Shown here piece after piece: positions 15,979-18,377 of a stretch of 18,377 nt of DNA. Origin of the DNA: Clostridia bacterium (GTDB lineage Bacteria > Bacillota > Clostridia > Saccharofermentanales > Saccharofermentanaceae); NCBI GenBank assembly GCA_017881645.1, contig JADGQQ010000041.1, forward strand, positions 1 through 18,377, given 5' to 3'. The position numbers and the translations under genes are program-made. Numbering within the stretch: position 1 is the first letter of the stretch; every line of letters begins with the position of its first letter. The notes below the pieces were generated by a model. It searched no databases and was not told the DNA's origin. It was given only the letters and a program-made list of their open reading frames with translations.

Positions 15979-17880
15979 ATGAGCCAATCAAATTACGTCC
16001 GGTATGATAATCAGTTTCATCGTCCCAGAAGGAAAAAACAGAACGGCGGGTTTTCAGCACTGATTGCTTTAACGGCAGTTCTTGTCCTGACCGTCGTGGT
16101 CGTCGGGTTATATACCTGGATATCTTCGATGGATTCACCGAAGGAGAGCACAAATGAAACGACATCCGGATCAGCAGGGACGTCTTCGAAGGATATAATC
16201 ATCACCACTGCGACTCCGGTTCCGCCCGTTACCATCGCATCTTATCAGAATCCGGTATTGTTTCCCGGCAAAGCCCTCATGAATGTACCGATGGGTCAGC
16301 CCGCGTCCGGACTGTCTCCGTCTGAGCGCGGCGTTACACAGGACGTAATGACAGGAGACACGGTTATCTCACCTTATACGAGGTCGCCGGCCATTTCTAT
16401 GGGAGACCCCGTGAATTTTCAGTCGGTTCCGGGAATTTTAACTTTCCGCGGGAACAACTTCCGCAACTGTGCCTCATGGGGAACGACTGAAGTTACACAG
16501 GGCGCCCTGACACAGATGTGGGACTTCAACAAAGTGGGCACAAAAGCATCCTCCTCCTGGGCTTTTTCCTGGTCGGGCACCGGCTGGACAGGTCAGCCTC
16601 TTGCGATTCAGTGGGACTGGGACGTTCAGCAAATGATGAATCTTTATCCGGATAAGAAAGCAAAAAAGGGTCTGACGGAAGTGATTATCGCTACGATGGA
16701 CGGCAATGTATATTTTCTGGATTTGGATGACGGAACACAAACCAGGGATCCGATCTATGTCGGAGCAACGATTAAAGGAACACCTTGCGTTGATCCCCGC
16801 GGATACCCGCTGCTGTATGTAGGGCAGGGGGATTCCAATGGTGTGGACGGAGATGCGAATAAGCTGATCGGATACCGCATATACAGTCTGATTGATTCGA
16901 AAATGCTGCATTTCCAGAATGGTATGGATTCCCGCGCTTTCCGGACGAATTGGGGGGCCTGTGACTCTTCACCGATTGTGAATGCAGCCTCGGACACTTT
17001 GCTTTACCCGAATGAAAACGGCATGATCTATACGCTGAAACTGAATACGGTTTTTGACAAGACGGCGGGAACGATTTCCATCAATCCTGAAAGCGTCGCC
17101 TATCGATATCTGATTGACGGTATTTCGGGCAGTTCGATTGGTATCGAGAGTTCTATGTCGGTGTATGATCACTACGGCTACTGCAATGACAATTCCGGCA
17201 ACCTGATCTGCATCGATCTGAATACGATGCAATTAGTCTGGGCGCGGCAGTTGGACGACGATTCGGATGTCACTCCGGTTATTGAAGAAGACGCAGGCCG
17301 GGTTTACTTATATGTCGGAACCGAAGTTGACTGGCAGCGGTCAGATGAACTTGACTATATGGGGGCTTCGTATACGTACAAAATTGATGCGATGACCGGC
17401 GATGAGATTTGGCAGACGGATCAATCCTGTTATACACATAACGGTGTGGACAAAGGCGATGACATTAACGGCGGCATGCTGGGAACTCCGATTGTCGGCA
17501 AACAATCCATATCGGATCTTGTTATCTTTTCCTATTGTATGACGAACGGTCTTTACAGCGGAAATCGTCTCGTCGCATATAACAAAGATACCGGAGAAGA
17601 AGTATGGACCTATGAGATGAACCAGTATTCATGGAGTTCACCGGTTGACGTATATGACGCAGAAGGCAATGCCTATATTGTTATGTGTGACAGTGTCGGT
17701 CAGATTCACCTCGTAAACGGGAAAACAGGGAAACGCATCTGTTATCTGCAGACGATCCGGAATAAAGGAACCGCCAACGAACTCAAGACTGGAAATATGG
17801 AATCATCGCCCATCGTATTTAACGGAATGATAGTGATCGGAACAAGAGCCGGTTCAATATTCGGGGTGAAGATATCATGA
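15979..17880 (+). CDS. Membrane-anchored PQQ-like beta-propeller repeat protein
   Basis: 633 residues. A basic N-terminus (RRKK at 17-20) and one hydrophobic segment (about 25-48) make a type II signal anchor, followed by a Ser/Thr-rich linker (about 49-75) and a large outside domain. That domain has repeated blade-like units: a Gly/Asn strand pair, a DxxTG-type turn, then W. Examples are GNVYFLDLDDGTQ, GNLICIDLNTMQLVWARQ, YTYKIDAMTGDEIWQT, LVAYNKDTGEEVWTY and GQIHLVNGKTGKR, about six or seven in all, as in BamB/PQQ-enzyme propellers. No quinone-enzyme catalytic residues are recognised, so it is probably a binding or scaffold protein. Nine cysteines in the outside part are unusual. GGAAGGA (15966-15972) precedes the ATG. 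The stop overlaps the next gene. Its function is unknown. Confidence 0.82.
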   Translation: MSQSNYVRYDNQFHRPRRKKQNGGFSALIALTAVLVLTVVVVGLYTWISSMDSPKESTNETTSGSAGTSSKDIIITTATPVPPVTIASYQNPVLFPGKALMNVPMGQPASGLSPSERGVTQDVMTGDTVISPYTRSPAISMGDPVNFQSVPGILTFRGNNFRNCASWGTTEVTQGALTQMWDFNKVGTKASSSWAFSWSGTGWTGQPLAIQWDWDVQQMMNLYPDKKAKKGLTEVIIATMDGNVYFLDLDDGTQTRDPIYVGATIKGTPCVDPRGYPLLYVGQGDSNGVDGDANKLIGYRIYSLIDSKMLHFQNGMDSRAFRTNWGACDSSPIVNAASDTLLYPNENGMIYTLKLNTVFDKTAGTISINPESVAYRYLIDGISGSSIGIESSMSVYDHYGYCNDNSGNLICIDLNTMQLVWARQLDDDSDVTPVIEEDAGRVYLYVGTEVDWQRSDELDYMGASYTYKIDAMTGDEIWQTDQSCYTHNGVDKGDDINGGMLGTPIVGKQSISDLVIFSYCMTNGLYSGNRLVAYNKDTGEEVWTYEMNQYSWSSPVDVYDAEGNAYIVMCDSVGQIHLVNGKTGKRICYLQTIRNKGTANELKTGNMESSPIVFNGMIVIGTRAGSIFGVKIS

Positions 17881-18350
17881 GCATGTTACAGAACATGCCG
17901 CTTCCGGCAGGAAACATGAAACCGGACAGATCCCATGAAGTGGACATGACTGCTAAAACCTATCAGGAAATCATCTGCATCGAGGCGGAGCTGTCCGGAT
18001 ATCGCCGCAGCAGTTTGCGTGCAAGCATTGATTTTGACAGGAAAATTGTTACATGGAAGGATAGCCTTCAGTGGAATAACAATTTTGTGCGATCTATGTC
18101 AACGGATAAAATCAAGGAGCTGCGCATGCGCCTTCCGGGCACGCATCTTCTGCAGTGGACGACGCATTATACCGGACTGGTCTCTCAGGACGACATTACA
18201 GTCTGTCATCCCGCAGACTGGACCGTTGTCATTTCCTTTCGGCAGAGCCCGCAGGTCCGGATTGTCGGAAACAGTCAGTTTCCGCAGGAATGGCAGGCTT
18301 TCCGCGATTTGATCGAAGCAATTACAAAAATTCCCTTTCGCCTTCGATAA
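17877..18350 (+). CDS. Hypothetical protein coupled to the beta-propeller gene
   Basis: 157 residues, no signal peptide or membrane segment, so probably cytoplasmic. I do not recognise a named family. It looks like a small alternating beta protein (IICIEAELSGYRRSSLRASIDFD, DWTVVISFRQSPQVRIVG) ending in an amphipathic helix after WQAFRDLIEAITKI. Trp residues are frequent. The ATG overlaps the upstream TGA (ATGA), with a GGGGTGAAG region about 8-15 bases upstream, so translation is coupled to the propeller protein and the two may work together. Later in-frame ATGs exist, including one at 17948 directly before TAKTYQEI where the conserved-looking part begins, so the true N-terminus is uncertain. 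The last 27 bases of the window after it hold nothing I recognise. Confidence 0.65.
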   Translation: MSMLQNMPLPAGNMKPDRSHEVDMTAKTYQEIICIEAELSGYRRSSLRASIDFDRKIVTWKDSLQWNNNFVRSMSTDKIKELRMRLPGTHLLQWTTHYTGLVSQDDITVCHPADWTVVISFRQSPQVRIVGNSQFPQEWQAFRDLIEAITKIPFRLR

Positions 18351-18377
18351 AAATACATTTCGGAATATCTATTTAAG

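Overview
The window is an 18.4 kb stretch with every recognisable gene on the + strand. It looks like a low-to-mid GC anaerobic Firmicute of the class Clostridia, probably a fibre- or cellulose-degrading gut or rumen type. The grounds are: strong AGGAGG-type ribosome binding sites; a pair of GH94 phosphorylases closely resembling my memory of the Clostridium (Acetivibrio) thermocellum cellobiose and cellodextrin phosphorylases; and the Gram-positive block hprK-murB-rapZ-whiA. I cannot name a genus from the sequence alone.

Region A (1-4022) is a sugar importer of the CUT1/MalFG class: the C-terminal part of a solute-binding protein, a strong intercistronic hairpin, then two permeases with an ATGA overlap, closed by a clear intrinsic terminator. 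The first permease carries an unusual insertion of about 470 residues in its first outside loop. No ATP-binding subunit is present.

Region B (4023-6702) is a single-gene unit for cellobiose phosphorylase. It has a candidate promoter, a candidate LacI-type operator and its own terminator.

Region C (6703-12048) holds mnmA (tRNA 2-thiolation), a cytoplasmic alpha/beta hydrolase and a cellodextrin phosphorylase, about 60 bp apart, ending in a GC-rich terminator.

Region D (12049-15904) is hprK (HPr kinase/phosphorylase), murB, rapZ and whiA. The gluconeogenesis factor yvcK, often found between rapZ and whiA, is absent.

Region E (15905-18350) is a membrane-anchored PQQ-type beta-propeller protein with a short unrecognised protein overlapping its stop codon.

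Together A-C suggest this flow: cellodextrins are bound and imported; cellodextrin phosphorylase shortens them to cellobiose plus glucose 1-phosphate; cellobiose phosphorylase then yields glucose plus glucose 1-phosphate, saving ATP. HprK would give the nearby catabolite-control input through HPr-Ser-P. The transported substrate is inferred from gene order. No stretch over 300 bases lacks a gene; the longest gap, 3941-4180, holds a terminator, a possible promoter and a possible operator. I saw no tRNA, rRNA, CRISPR array, insertion sequence or attachment site.
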